Origin: Vigna angularis
Lineage: Eukaryota; Streptophyta; Magnoliopsida; Fabales; Fabaceae
Assembly (NCBI RefSeq): GCF_016808095.1
Contig: NC_068972.1
Location: 28,760,289 to 28,824,288 of the forward strand
DNA length: 64,000 bases
Direction of reading: 5' to 3'
Both the position numbers and the translations under genes were made by a program. This document shows, one piece after another, positions 10,612-22,555 of this stretch (its first letter is position 1; each line of letters opens with the position of its first letter). The notes under the pieces were generated by a model. That model had not been told where the DNA came from, made no database searches, and saw nothing but the letters and a program-made list of their open reading frames with translations.

Positions 10612-11895
10612 TGATAACAGTTGAAAAACTGTTATTTTCATGCTTAAATTTGATACTAAAAGCAACCTTTAACACTTAGAAACTAGCTTGAAATCATGCT
10701 TTTGGTCATATTTTTAGAAATAAGAGAGCTGGACAGCTTTATGCTTGATTTTAGTGTTTTATGCAGGTTTAAAGGTGAATTTGGTGAAAGAAGTGAAGAA
10801 GGATAGAGATGGAATCAGAAAAGACATCAAAAAGTGCAAAAGGAGAAGTCGCAACTACCGCTCAGCGGCAGTTTACCGCTGAGCAGCACTCAGGAACCCA
10901 CGTTGGCTCCGCTGAGGGATGAAAAGGCCGCTGAGGGGAGGAAAACAACTCACGCTCTTACCACTGAGCGGCACTATTTTGGGCTTGGGCCTTATTTTCT
11001 GTATTATTACGAACAGTATATAAGCTTTAGGTGTTCCTAGCGTTTGTATCTTTGGCTGGGACGAAGCAAACACTCTCTTTTCCACCCCTTGGAGGAAGAT
11101 CTTGGATGCTTAGGCTACCATCTCATCTTTCTAGGGTTTTATCTTTCATTCTTTCATTATTGTTCATCTAGATTCACCATGAATATGGTGAACTAAACCT
11201 TGTATTGTTGTTGGGGAATCAATGTAGTCTTGTGAAACTCTCATACATGGAATTTGTTTTAACATCTTACTTTAAGACTTATGCTTTCTTTCATCATTAG
11301 TTAGGGTTTTTCCTCTTTGCTTAATGCTTGCTTTATTTAACTCATTCATTGCCATGATTATTGATTTTGTCGATATGGGAACGTACGGGGAAATCTAGAT
11401 CCGGGGAATTTCTCCCAATAGCATATTGGTTGCCTTTAAGCTCCTGCACTTCAGAATTAATTACTAGGAATGCTAGGAATTGTATGAACTCGTAATTATG
11501 GATAGGCCTTCTTGACAAGGTAATTTAGAGAGTGGCATTAACATTGATGAAAAGATTGATGAATTCCTAAAGTATATGAGAGTGGATAAGATGAAATTGA
11601 TAACCCCAACAACATACTCATCCATATCATTCATTACGTGTTTGTTTTACTCTTTTTGCCATTGATCAAACTAATGCATACATGTTTAATTACTGTCTTT
11701 TGCATTTAAAACTTACAATCAATCATTCACAAGTCTTAAATAATCAACAAATTAGATAACTAACTAGGCCGTGAGTCCTTTGGGAAAACGATACTTGGTC
11801 TTACCTAGTTTTATTAGTTGATACAATTCGGTCACACTTGCCGATTGTTAAACGAGTTTGTGGCACCGTTTTCGGCATTCATAAATTTGTCATCA
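10612..11895 (+). repeat. A1 3' LTR (subtype I, 1284 bp)
   Basis: It runs TGATAAC to CATCA. It opens with a hairpin (stem ATAACAGTT/AACTGTTAT, loop GAAA), has GCTGAGCGG/GCTGAGGGG motifs at about 10855-10975, a TATATAA box near 11017-11023, and a PBS-like TGGCACCGTTTTC near its end. It lacks the GGTTGAC minisatellite seen in A4, A6 and A9. Confidence 0.88.
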
Positions 11896-11900
11896 GCGGT

Positions 11901-12249
11901 ACTAGCGCAAAGTCAATTTTCCCCTCAGCTGCACTTTCATCCCTCAATGGAGCCAACGGGTGTTCATTAGTGTCGCTCAGCGGTAAACTGGCGCTGAGAG
12001 GTACTTGCGGCTTCTATTCTTTTGCACTTTCTGAGTTCTTTTCTGATTCCATCTCTATTCTTCTTCACTTCTTTCATCAAATTCACCTTAAAACCTGCAT
12101 AAAACACTGAAATCAAGCATAAACCTGTCCAACTCTCTTATTTCTAAAAATATGAACAAAAGCATGACTCCAAGCTAGTTTCTAAGTGTTAAAGGTTGCT
12201 TTTAGTATCAATTTTAAGCATGAAAATAACAGTTTTTCAACTGTTATCA
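11901..12249 (-). repeat. A2 5' LTR, 5' portion
   Basis: This continues the A2 LTR after A1 and its TSD. It ends with the terminal hairpin and TATCA at 12249. The outer end abuts accessory-ORF sequence of A3, showing that A2 was inserted in A3. Confidence 0.85.
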
Positions 12250-12370
12250 ACAGGCCAGTGGAGCTAGAGCAGCTGAAGCTTCAGCTATGGAACATGATGA
12301 TGAAGATGAGGACTATGGAGATGGCGATGAAGAGGACGAAGATGATGACGAGGAGGAGGACTCAGATTGA
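12250..12370 (+). pseudogene. A3 accessory ORF, C-terminal acidic tail only
   Basis: A short in-frame piece contains AEASAME followed by a run of Asp/Glu ending in DSD and TGA at 12368. It aligns with the end of the A1 accessory ORF (9220-9346). Everything N-terminal is absent, cut by the A2 insertion. Confidence 0.7.
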
Positions 12371-13431
12371 TGAAAATAGCATTTATTGATGAATGTTATT
12401 TGCATTAGAACATGGTGTTTCTTATCTTTGTTTTGTGAACTTTATTTTGCTTCTGTTTTTACAATAGGTGTGATGTACTCAGTTTAAGACCTATATTTGA
12501 TGTGATGGTGATATTAATTTGCATGTGATGAGTATTGCTTGATGATGCTTTGAGATTGATTGATGTTGAGATGTTGCACAGGATGTTTGATATACAGGTG
12601 ATGGTTCACAAACTTGTGAACAGATGCATGATGTTATGATTGTGGTTATCATGTTAAGCAGGTTGTGTTGGGTGTATGTGGAACATGAATTAACTTGTGT
12701 GAGGTTTTGAACTCCAGAGTATTTGTTTGAATGGATGCTATTCTTTTGAAAGCATGAATGATATTGCCCAGGTTTCCATGATTGAACTACTTGCTTACTT
12801 GTGTCATATGATCAAGGCCATTTTTTACTACCCTTTTTCTTAGCCAATGCATGATTTGTACCCAAATGAAAAGGAGCATGAAGTGTTCTACCCTTTTTCA
12901 ACCTCAAGCCTTAAACAGATCCTTTGTGAAAATCTTTATCTTGAGTTAAGTTGAGAATTATGATGTGGTATTGATAAAGGTTCAAGTTTGGGGTTGATTG
13001 GGAGAATTGAAAAGGAAAGTAATGAAAAGCATTGAGCTAAGTGTTGAGCAAGTATGAAAAGAGAAAAGAAAATAAAATGCAAAGAAAGAAAAGCTCAATG
13101 CAAAAGGGGGAAAGTTGGGAATGAGTGAGATTGGTTTATCCAAAGAGAGATTGAACTTGAATGATAAATTTATGAATGACTCTCTTAACTCAAGGATTTT
13201 GTGATCTTGAAAAACCAATTTTCCTTCTTAGCCCAACCACATTACAAACCATGAAAAGTCCTTGGGATAATATTTGTTTGTGAGTGTGATTGATAGTGTG
13301 AAATGAAAGGCAATTTTGTTCTATGTGACATTGGGATAGTAGAGTGAAGGAGTGACCTTTATATACACTTGTGTGATTGAGTGAAACACTTTGTCTGGTA
13401 AGGAAGAGTTCCATGAACACATGATTAAATA
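12371..13431 (+). other. A3 3' noncoding region, first part
   Basis: It parallels 9347-10360 of A1, including a PPT-like AAGTTTGGGGTTG at 12984-12996. No coding sequence. It breaks at 13431, where A4 was inserted, and continues at 28010. Confidence 0.75.
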
Positions 13432-14418
13432 TGATGACAAATTTATGAACACCGAAAAACGGCACCAAAAACTTGTTTAACCCTCGGCAAGTGTGACCGA
13501 ATCGTATCAAATAATAAACTCGGTAAGACCAAGTATCGTTCTCCCAAAGGACTCACGGCCTAGTTAGTTATATGATTTGTTGATTATTTAAGACTTGTGA
13601 ATAAATTCTTGAGGTTTAAAATGCAAAAAGACAATAAGTAAACATGTAAGCATGAGTTTTGATCAATGGAAAAGAGGAACACAAACACTTGAATGAATTA
13701 GATGGATGAGTATGTTGTTGGGGTAATCAATTTCATCTTATCCACTCTCATATACTTTTAGGAATTCATCATTCTTTTCATCAATGTTAATGCCACACTC
13801 TAAATCACCTTGCAAGAAAGCCTATCCTTAATTACGAGTTCATACAATTCCTCGCATCCCTAATAATTAATTCTGAAGCACAGAAGCTTAAAGGCAACCA
13901 ACCTCATATGCCTATGTCTAGGCGATATTACTTTTGGGAGAAATTCCCCAGATCTAGATTTTACCGTATGTATCCATATCACTAAAATCAATAATCATGA
14001 CATCAAATGAGTTAAACAATGCATGCTTTGAGCAAAGAGGAAAAATCCTAACTAATGATGAAAGAAAGCATGTATCTCAAATAAGATTTTTAAACACAAA
14101 TTCCATATATAAGAGTTTCACAAGATTACATTGATTCCCCAACAACAAGAAGAGTTTAGTTCACCATTTTCATGGTGAAACTAGATGAACAATAATGAAA
14201 GAATGAAAGATAGAACCCTAGAAAGATGAGAAGGTAGACTTAGCATCCAAGATCTTCCTCCAAGGGGTGGAAAGGTGTGTGTTTGCTTCGTCTCCAGCCA
14301 AAGATACAAACCCTAGGACGTCCTAAAGCTTATATACTATTCTAAAAATTACAGAAAATTAGGCCCAAGCCCATAAAAGTAACAGAAAACCGGTTCAAGC
14401 CCATTTAGAATGGTGCTC
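13432..14418 (-). repeat. A4 3' LTR, 3' portion
   Basis: Minus-oriented family A LTR beginning TGATGACAAATTT, interrupted by solo LTR A5 at 14419; the rest is at 15728-16177. Confidence 0.85.
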
Positions 14419-15722
14419 TGATAACAGTTGAAAAACTGTTATTTTCATGCTTAAATTTGATACTAAAAGCAACCTTGCACTTAGAAACTAGCCTGAAATC
14501 ATGCTTTTGGTTATATTTTTTGAAATAAGAGAGCTGGACAGGTTTATGCTTGATTTCAGTGTTTTATGTAGGTTTTAAGGTATATTTGGTGAAAGAAGTG
14601 AAGAAGGATAGAAATGGAATCAGAAAAGACATCAAAAAGTGCAAAAGGAGAAGTCGCAACCACCGCTCAGCGGCAGTTTACCGTAGAGCGGCACTCAAAA
14701 ACCCACGTTGGCTCCGCTAAGGGGTGCAAAGGCCGCTGAGGGGAGGAAACCAACTCACGCACTTACCGTTGAGCGGTAGTTTACCGCTGAGCGGCATTAT
14801 TTTGGGCTTGGGCCTAATTTTCTGTATTATTACGAACAGTATATATGCTTTAGGTGTTTCTAGGGTTTGTATCTTTGGTTGGGACAAAGCAAACACTCTC
14901 TTTTCCACCCCTTTGAAGGAAGATCTTGGATGCTCAAGCTCCCTTTTCACCTTTCTAGGGTTTTATCTTCCATTCTTTCATTATTATTCATTTAGTTTCA
15001 CCATGAATATGGTGAACTAAACTTTGTATTGTTGTTGGGGAATCAATGTAGTCTTGTGAAACTCTCATATATGGAATTTGTGTTTTAACATCTTATTTTA
15101 AGATACATATTTTCTTTCATCATTAGTTAGGGTTTTTCCTCTTTGCTTAATGCTTGCTTTGTTTAACTCATTCATTTCCATGATCATTGATTTTGTCGAT
15201 ATGGGAACGTACGGGGAAGTCTAGATCCGGGGAATTTCTCCCAATAATATATTGGTTGCCTTTAAGCTCCTGCACTTCAGAACTAATTACTAGGAATGCT
15301 AGGAATTGTATGAACTCGTAATTAAGGATAGGCCTTCTTGACAAGGTGATTTAGAGAGTGGCATTAACATTGATGAAAAGATTGATGAATTCCTAAAGTA
15401 TATGAGAGTGGATAAGATGAAATTGATAACCCCAACAACATACTTATCCATATAATTCATTCCGTGTTTGTTTTACTCTTTTTGCCATTGATCACATTCA
15501 TGCATACATATTTAATTACTGTCTTTTGCATTAAAAACCTACAATCAATCGTTCACAAGTCTTAAATAATCAACAAATCAGATAACTAACTAGGTCGTGA
15601 GTCCTTTGGGAAAACGATACTTGGTCTTACCTAGTTTTATTACTTGATACGATTCGGTCACACTTGCCGATTGTTAAACAAGTTTGTGGCGCCGTTTTTC
15701 GGTGTTCATAAATTTGTCATCA
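14419..15722 (+). repeat. Solo LTR A5 (subtype I, 1304 bp)
   Basis: A single LTR from TGATAAC to CATCA is flanked by TGCTC (14414-14418) and CGCTC (15723-15727). The left copy differs by a C-to-T change at a CpG, as expected for methylation decay. It includes the terminal hairpin, GCTGAGCGG motifs, a TATA-like ATATATG near the expected position, and the PBS-like TGGCGCCGTTTTTCGG end. No internal sequence follows, so it is a solo LTR. Confidence 0.88.
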
Positions 15723-15727
15723 CGCTC

Positions 15728-16177
15728 AGCGGTATTTTACCGCTGAGCGGTATTAGCGCATGATCCATTTTGCCCCCCAGCTGCTGTTTTGCCCCTCAGC
15801 GGTGATTTCGGCACCTGAAAACTGCCACTCAGCGCCAAATTACCGCTCAGCGCCACTCGCTCGCACTTTTTCTGCATTCTGGTTGACTTTTCAACTTTCT
15901 GGTTGACTGGTTGACTTTTCTTGGTAACTGGTTGACCTTTCTGGTTTCTGGTTGACTTTTCAGCACTCCAATCATTCGGTACTTCAATTCTTCTTTCGAA
16001 TCATTCAATTAGCCTACAAAATCAAGGGAATCTTGCACAAAACCATTAAATTCACCTTCAACTCTCTTATTCATAAAACTAAAGAAAAAATATGAGTTCA
16101 AGCTAGTTTTTAAGTCTTAAAGGTTGCTTTTGGTGTAAATTTTAAGCATAAAAATAACGGTTTTTCAACCGTTATCA
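15728..16177 (-). repeat. A4 3' LTR, 5' portion with GGTTGAC repeats
   Basis: It has GCTGAGCGG/GCTCAGCGC motifs, then tandem CTGGTTGACT units at about 15888-15962 and the terminal hairpin in its G:C form (CGGTT/AACCG) ending TATCA. Confidence 0.85.
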
Positions 16178-17959
16178 CAACCCCAAACTTAAAACTTTGC
16201 TTGTCCTCAAGCAAACAAGATGTAACTCAATCTTCCATCAATCCATATAATGGTTCACCATATTCAAAACTCCCTTTTCAAGATAAGTAAGTACTCAATT
16301 AAGCTCATTGCAAATATTTCAATCAAGACATGCACATGCTTTAGTGTTCACACAATCACATAATATCCAACAAATGCTACTTTTTATGAATGATCAATCA
16401 ACTAAGAAAGATGTTCTTATATGTTCATGGAATCTTTCCTCACTAGATAAAGTGTTTCACTCAAACACACAAGTGTATAAGAGGTATTCACTCATTCACT
16501 CTACTATCACAATGTCACATGAATTGACTTTGCCTTTCATTTAACCATAATCAAATACATTCACAAGCATGCATCATAACAAGGACTTTTCAATGGCTTA
16601 TAATGTGGTTCGGCTAACCAGAAAAATTGGTATTTCTAGATCACAAAACCCTTGAGTTAAGAGAATCATCTAACACAATCATTCTTACTTATTTCCAACT
16701 TTCCTTTGCATTGAGCTTTGCTTTTTCTTCTCTTTTCTTTTTCTTTTTCTTTATCTTTTCACATACTTAGGTCTTAGCTCTTAGCTCAATGCTTTCAATT
16801 TCCCTTTCATAACTCCCAACAACCCTAAACTTGAACATTTATCAATACCATCAGATATTTTCTACTTAACTCAAGGTAAAGCTTTTCACAAGGGGTTTTC
16901 AAGTCATGTTCAAGGCTAAGGGTTCAAAGGATAGAACACATAATGCTCTCTTTTGTGGGCTAAAATCATGCATTTGGCTAATAAAAGGGTTACCAACAAA
17001 TGGCCTTGATCATATGATGCAAACAAGCAATTAATTCAATCATAGAAAACCTGGGCAAAGTCATTCATGCTTTCAAAGTAATAGCATTCAATCACAAAAA
17101 TTCTGGAGCTCAAAACCTCACATATAAGCTCATTCACATTCCACATGTACACATCCTGCTTAGTATCATAATCACAATCATAACATCATTCATTTGTTCA
17201 CAAAGCTTGTGAATCACCTGTATAAGCATATAATGTGCACATCTCAACATCAATCAATATCAAAGCATCATCAAGCATTACTTATCAAACACCAATCATA
17301 AGCAAACCATCATAACAGACAAAGTTTCCAATTGAGTACATCAAACCTTATTCTAAAAACAAAAGTGAATGATAAAGCAAATCCTGCTCTAGTGTTTTGA
17401 AAAACTCAGCCCCAACAATGATGCTCTCTCCCAACCCCAAACTTAGATGGAAAACTAGTGAGAAAGTGAGTGGAAGGGAGATTTTCTTAAAGAAGAATGA
17501 AGGGAAAAATGTAGAGAACCTTTGGAAAATTGTTTAGGAGTGTGTGTGCAGAGAAGAATTTGAAAATAGAGGCCAAAGCGTGACTTAGGGTATAAAAAGA
17601 CCCTAATGGGCTCAGGTTCCGCTAAGGGGCAATCCTAAGCCCAGCCTGCGATACCACCGCTCAGCGGCACTTTCGTGATGTGCTCTTCTTCTTCCTAGCT
17701 TAACCTAGGTGCCTCCTACTCATACCCCTCACTTGCTCCCTGCAATTAAGGTCTCAGATCACTCAAACATTCAATCCCTATCATGCAACTAAAGCAGAAT
17801 CAAAACAAACAATACAGATAAAATCAATCAACTGGGTTGCCTCCCAGGTAGCGCTTGTTTAACGTCACGAGCCTGACCCAAAATCCTCCAGCACCCTTCA
17901 GTAGATGCAAATCTTTCTTACCAACACCAATCAGTAGGTGTATACAAACATAGTATCCC
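16178..17959 (-). mobile_element. A4 internal 3' region, accessory ORF deleted
   Basis: On the minus strand it ends with PPT (16178-16190) and the CTTGAGGACAAG hairpin; further PPT-like copies are at 16820-16832 (one mismatch) and 17432-17444. A CTGGG/CCCAG motif is at 17832-17847, and two loop-sharing hairpins are at 17891-17908 and 17924-17941. The whole accessory ORF is missing: sequence jumps near 17383 from the 3' untranslated region to the leader. At 17960 it abuts B sequence. No ORF of note. Confidence 0.75.
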
Positions 17960-20427
17960 AGAGAGAACCGAGAGAGACCCCCCGTGGGTGGTTGCTCACT
18001 CCAACCTAATCTCCCACCCCAAGCTGCTGTCAGTTTTCATTTTTTTTCTTTTCTTAGAGAATAGGTGCTGGAATGAAACACGGTGATAGAGAAAGAGCTT
18101 CAGCCGCTGATGGACAAATTTATGAGCACCAAAATATGATGTCACAAACTTGTTTTTCAATCGGAAAGTATGACCGAATCGTTCAAGTAATAAACTTGGT
18201 AAGACCAAGTATCGTTCTTCCCAAAGGACTCACGGCCTAGTTTAGTTATGTGATTTCTTGATTAGTTAAGACTTAAAGACGAAATAATTGAGATCTTATA
18301 TGCAAAAGACGAAAATTAAATATGTATGCATGAAGTTTTTGATCAATGACAAAAGCAAAAGACAAATACTTTCAATGAATTATATGAATGAATATGTTGT
18401 TGGGGGTCAATTTCATCTTATCCACTCTCATATATTTTAGGAATTCAACATTCAAATCATCATTGTTAATGCCACTCTCTAAAGTACCTTTCTAGAAGGC
18501 TTCTCCCTAATCACGAGTTCATACAATTCCTAGCATTCCTAATGATCAGTTCATAAGTGCAGGAGCTTAACGACAACCAACATAATATTGGGACAAATTC
18601 CCCGGATCTAGACTTCCCCGTACGTTCCCGTATCGACAAAACCAATAATCATGCATCGAATGAGTTAAACAATGCAAGCATTAAGCAAAGAGGAAAAACC
18701 CTAACTAATGATGAAAGAAAGCATAAATCTTAATTAAAAGATGTAACAAACAGATTCCATATATGAGAGCTTCATAAGATTACATTGATTCCCCAACAAA
18801 CATACAAGGTTTAGTTCACCATATTCATGGTGAACCTAGATGAATTACAATGAAAGTATGAAAGAATAAACCCAATAAAGGTGAAGAGGTAGCCTGAGCA
18901 TCCAAGATCCTCCTTCAAAGGGGTGGAAGAGAGAGTGTTTGCCTCGTTTCTGCCAAAGATGCCTAACCCTAGGAAACCCTAAGGCTTATATATCATTCGT
19001 AAATTACAAAATTTTAGGTCCAAGCCCATTAAAGTGCCGCTCAGCGGTAAGTGCGTCAGCTCGGTTCTTCCCCTCAACGGTCAGGTTGCCCCTCAGCGGT
19101 CCTCCCGTGTGCTTCTGAGTGCCGCTCAGCGGTAAACTGCCGCTGAGCGGTGCCTTCGGCTTCTCTTTTTGCACTCTTTGATTCCTTTTCTGATTCCCTC
19201 TCTCTCATTCTTCACTTCTTTCACTAAATTCACCTTAAAATCTGCACAAAAACACTGAAATCAAGCATAAACCTGTTCAGCTCTCTTATTTCTGAAAATA
19301 TGGATAAAAGTATGATTTCAAGTTAGTTTCTAAGTCTAAAGGTTGCTTTTAGTATCAATTTTAAGCATGAAAATAACAGTTTTTCAACTGTTATCAGCCG
19401 CCACACTTTCTTAGTTGTCTTTTTGGCTGGGAACATTTTCATTTTGGAAGAAAGAAAAAAAAAAGTGTGAATGTTGTTACGGTGGAATGAAAAAGCTTCA
19501 CTTTAATTTTATGTTGCTGAATTCACTCTTGCCTTTTCATTTTGCTTTTCACGCACTATTTGATTGAAGAATAGACTAGCACGCTGAGATCATTTTTGTT
19601 TCCTTAAATTACATCTTGCATTTCATTTGGCTGGAGGTGACACACGGACATAGTTAGCTGGAAGCATGCACACGTTGAGCTTGAAGAGAACAACACGTTT
19701 CTTTTCTCTTTTCTTTTAATGTGCAGGTCACGGCTAGGAAAAGTGGGAAATACACAAGAGAAGCAAGCAGCGGTGATTACATTCCTTTTCTTTGTATTCA
19801 TTCGATTTTGGAGAAAAACTGTTGATTCATGGTTGGAATGCATGCAGATGCCACGTTCACGGGAGAAGAAGTTCAGAGATGTGTTTTATGGTTTAGCAAC
19901 TTCATTTATAATTTATGCCTTTGCTTATTTGTTCGTTTCTCAAGTGTTTCTTCGAAATTGTATTTCAAACTGAAATGAGCATTAATCTTTTTAATTTAAG
20001 TGTTGCATTTTAATAGCTTTAATTGTGTTTGAATATTTATCTTTTGCATTGTTGAGTCTAGTTTTACCGTTCATCATGTTGTCCATTTCGTTCAGTTTCT
20101 TTATCTTCCTGTATTTCCAATTTCCTCATTTACTTTAGAGACCGTTCGATCTCAATGTAGAAGCGTTCGGTCATCTATAGGACCGTTCGGTCTTCATTCT
20201 GTTTTCATTTACTTTAATGTTTCTAATTGTATTCAGTTGTGTTTAATTCTCATTTTTAATTTCGTCATTTACATTCACAAAAACACTTTCAAAATCCTCC
20301 ACTAGGTGTTTGACCTAAGATTCGAACCACATTTGGTCCTTGAGAGACGACCTAGGAGTCACTTCCTAGCACTATACTGCATTCTTTAATGCACATCAAA
20401 TTTGATGGGCCGCGACAGCCCGCATCA
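17960..20427 (+). repeat. Family B LTR (copy b), interrupted by solo LTR A7
   Basis: Ends with the conserved B block and GCCCGCATCA. Copies of a CGTTCGGT word occur at about 20145-20195, as in copy d. The pieces 17960-18107 and 19402-20427 are held apart by A7. The left border is set by where A4 homology ends and is less certain. Confidence 0.65.
18108..19396 (-). repeat. Solo LTR A7 (1289 bp)
   Basis: Runs from TGATGGAC to TATCA in minus orientation, flanked by GCCGC (18103-18107 and 19397-19401). Its 3' end is the subtype III form (TTGTCCATCA, no PBS-like word), as in A10 and A6. Confidence 0.88.
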
Positions 20428-20432
20428 AATTT

Positions 20433-20450
20433 TGGCGCCGTTGCCGGGGA
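20433..20450 (+). other. Primer-binding site (tRNA-Asp) of B copy b
   Basis: TGGCGCCGTTGCCGGGGA is perfectly complementary to the 3' end of plant tRNA-Asp. It follows the LTR by 5 nt. Within 3 nt the sequence turns into the inverted LTR of copy c. Confidence 0.9.
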
Positions 20451-20451
20451 T

Positions 20452-22555
20452 ACGGGCTGTCGCGGCCCATCAAATTTGATGTGCATTAAAGAATGCAGTA
20501 TAGTGCTAGGAAGTGACTCCTAGGTTGTCTCTTAAGGACCAAATGTGGTTCGAGACTTAGGTCAAACACGTAGTGGGGGGTTGTGAAAGATTTTGTGAAT
20601 GCAAATGACGAAATTAAAAATGAGAATTAAACACAACTGAATATAATTAGAAACATTAAAGTGAATGAAAACATTAAAATGAAAACTACAACAAATAAGT
20701 GTCCAAACAGAGTTCAAGCTATAAAAATGCAACGCTTAAGCTAAAACATTAAAACACAGACTAGCGAGAATTTAAAAGAAAATATATAAAAATATTGCTT
20801 GAACCAAATTAAAGTAGCGAGAACTAACTTCAAGAAAACTCATTAGGTTTCAACTTTTGAGCTAGAAGTAAAATGTCATTTTGCAGCAATCCACAATGTC
20901 ATTCATTCGGCAACATGCAAAGACAAGAAACATAAGAAAGATGTGAACAGTAAAGGAACCAAAACGTGGCAGCAAATAAAAAAAATAACTAAGCACGTAA
21001 GCTACTCTAAGCTGGAATAAAAAAATTAAAGCATCCAAAGCAAAATGAAAGTGTGCTTCTCTTCCAAGCCATGACCAAGCTGCCTGCTCTATCAAAATCA
21101 TTGGTAACCTTCCATATCTCAATCTCCGTTACTTCCTTTATTTCCAAACCAAAATCCTACTTCTTAGGTGGCATTCATTCTCCTCATACGTGTGTTTTTA
21201 AAATGAAAGATCTTCCTCACACTTCTCGGTGGCAGCCCTCCTACCATGCTTCCAAAATGAAATATACTTCTATTACTCTCAATCACCACCTCTCAACACT
21301 TCTCCTAAAAACCAAAACCTCCAAATAGAAAACAAGTGGTTGCTTCTCCTTCCCGTGTGCACTCATTTCTTCATATTCCTAAAATAAAAGCCCTCCCTAA
21401 ATGCGGCTGCTCTCCTGGACGCGTGCCTTGGAGCTACTCCTCCACCAACGAGCTCCAATCACGTTTCATTCAAGTTCCTCGGTGGCAGCTGGACCACCTA
21501 GGCCGAGAAACTCCCAAAGACTTGGCTCTGGAATAGAAACCGAGCCCCCTTTTCTTAGGTGGCGGCTACTTACTTCCTGCTTCCCCTAACCGTGAAGCCC
21601 TCGGATGTGTGCTACTAGGCTGCTTCCGTGTGCACCTCCCAAGATACTATCCATCATCACCTTCTGCTTCTGGTGGAACACTTTTTTGCTGGATGCTGCT
21701 TTCCAAGTGTTGTTGGACTCTCTTCTTTTACCACCTCAACACTTCTCTTCCACGTGTTGCTCCTTCACTTCTACTTTGGGCCATGACCGTGAAGCACCTC
21801 CAAAGCTGCTGGATCACGCTTCAAGATTCATTCACGTTGCTACTGCTTCTGGACGCTCCCCCCTTTGCTGGATGCGTGATGAATGAAGCCAAGACCGTGC
21901 TATCCGCTGTTGTGCTGGACCGAGAATTGTGTGCTGCACCTCCTTCAAAAATGCTGGGCCGTGGAATGTTTCTAATTGAAGCCAACTTGATGCTGCCTTC
22001 CTCCACGCCAGGTGGACCTTCTTGCTGGACGCGTGACGACTCCTGGATGCTGCTGCCCGTGCACTCTTTCATCCAAGCTGGACAGCGTGGAGTCATTTCC
22101 GTGTGCACCCCTCCACTTTGCTGGATGCTGAAGCTGCTTGTTGGACCAACGCTGGACGTGAGCTGGAAGCGTGAATGAAGATAGTTGGGCCTGCTGCCCC
22201 TTCTTCGTGCACCTCCTTCTTCTCCCAAGCACCACGTCTTCATCCCAACGTTCCAGCTCATCCGTTTGCACCCCCTTAATTGAAATTCACACCTCCTCAA
22301 TCATTTTAACTTAAATTATAATTGATGTGGCATTTTCTTTTCACCTCCAAATGTCCCAAATATTATCCAACAATTTCCCTACAACTAATGATGCAAATAA
22401 TTAGTCTTAGATAATTCAAATTAATTAAAATAAGAATTTCTGATCAAATTAAGCACAATTAGGAAAAATGGGAAAATACTGGACATTCTAGCTCAATTCC
22501 CTGATTAAATCTAGCACAATAAGCTAAGTGAAATCAAGAAAATATTGACTCATCA
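20452..22555 (-). repeat. B copy c 3' LTR (about 2.1 kb)
   Basis: From the GGGCTGTCGCGG end to ACTCATCA (start TGATGAGTC on the element strand). The region 20452-21571 is nearly identical to 25858-26973 of the 5' LTR. Short ORFs around 21600-22300 lie in a CACGG/CTGGA-rich part of the LTR and show no domain. Confidence 0.75.

Larger units (their letters stand above)
4412..11895 (+). mobile_element. Complete non-autonomous Athila-like element A1
   Basis: A 7.48-kb element has LTRs at 4412-5678 and 10612-11895 and is flanked by a 5-bp duplication GCGGT (4407-4411 and 11896-11900), so its borders are well supported. It sits inside the LTR of A2, a relative in the opposite orientation. In order it holds: 5' LTR, tRNA-Asp primer site, A+T-rich leader, gag remnant, first CTGGG/CCCAG motif, hairpin array, second motif, GCTGAGCGG block, candidate intron, accessory ORF, long 3' untranslated region, PPT and 3' LTR. 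No protease, RT, RNase H or integrase motif is visible, so its movement must have relied on another element. Confidence 0.9.

Noticed and set aside
13432..16177. Helitron ends, because of the terminal hairpins
   Set aside because: Ends are TG...CA with 5-bp duplications, and PBS and PPT are next to the LTRs. No TC...CTRR ends or insertion between A and T.
21605..22300. Overlapping ORFs of 90-190 codons on both strands
   Set aside because: They are in a G+C-richer part of a B LTR. Open frames on both strands and lack of conservation in copies a, d and e indicate chance.
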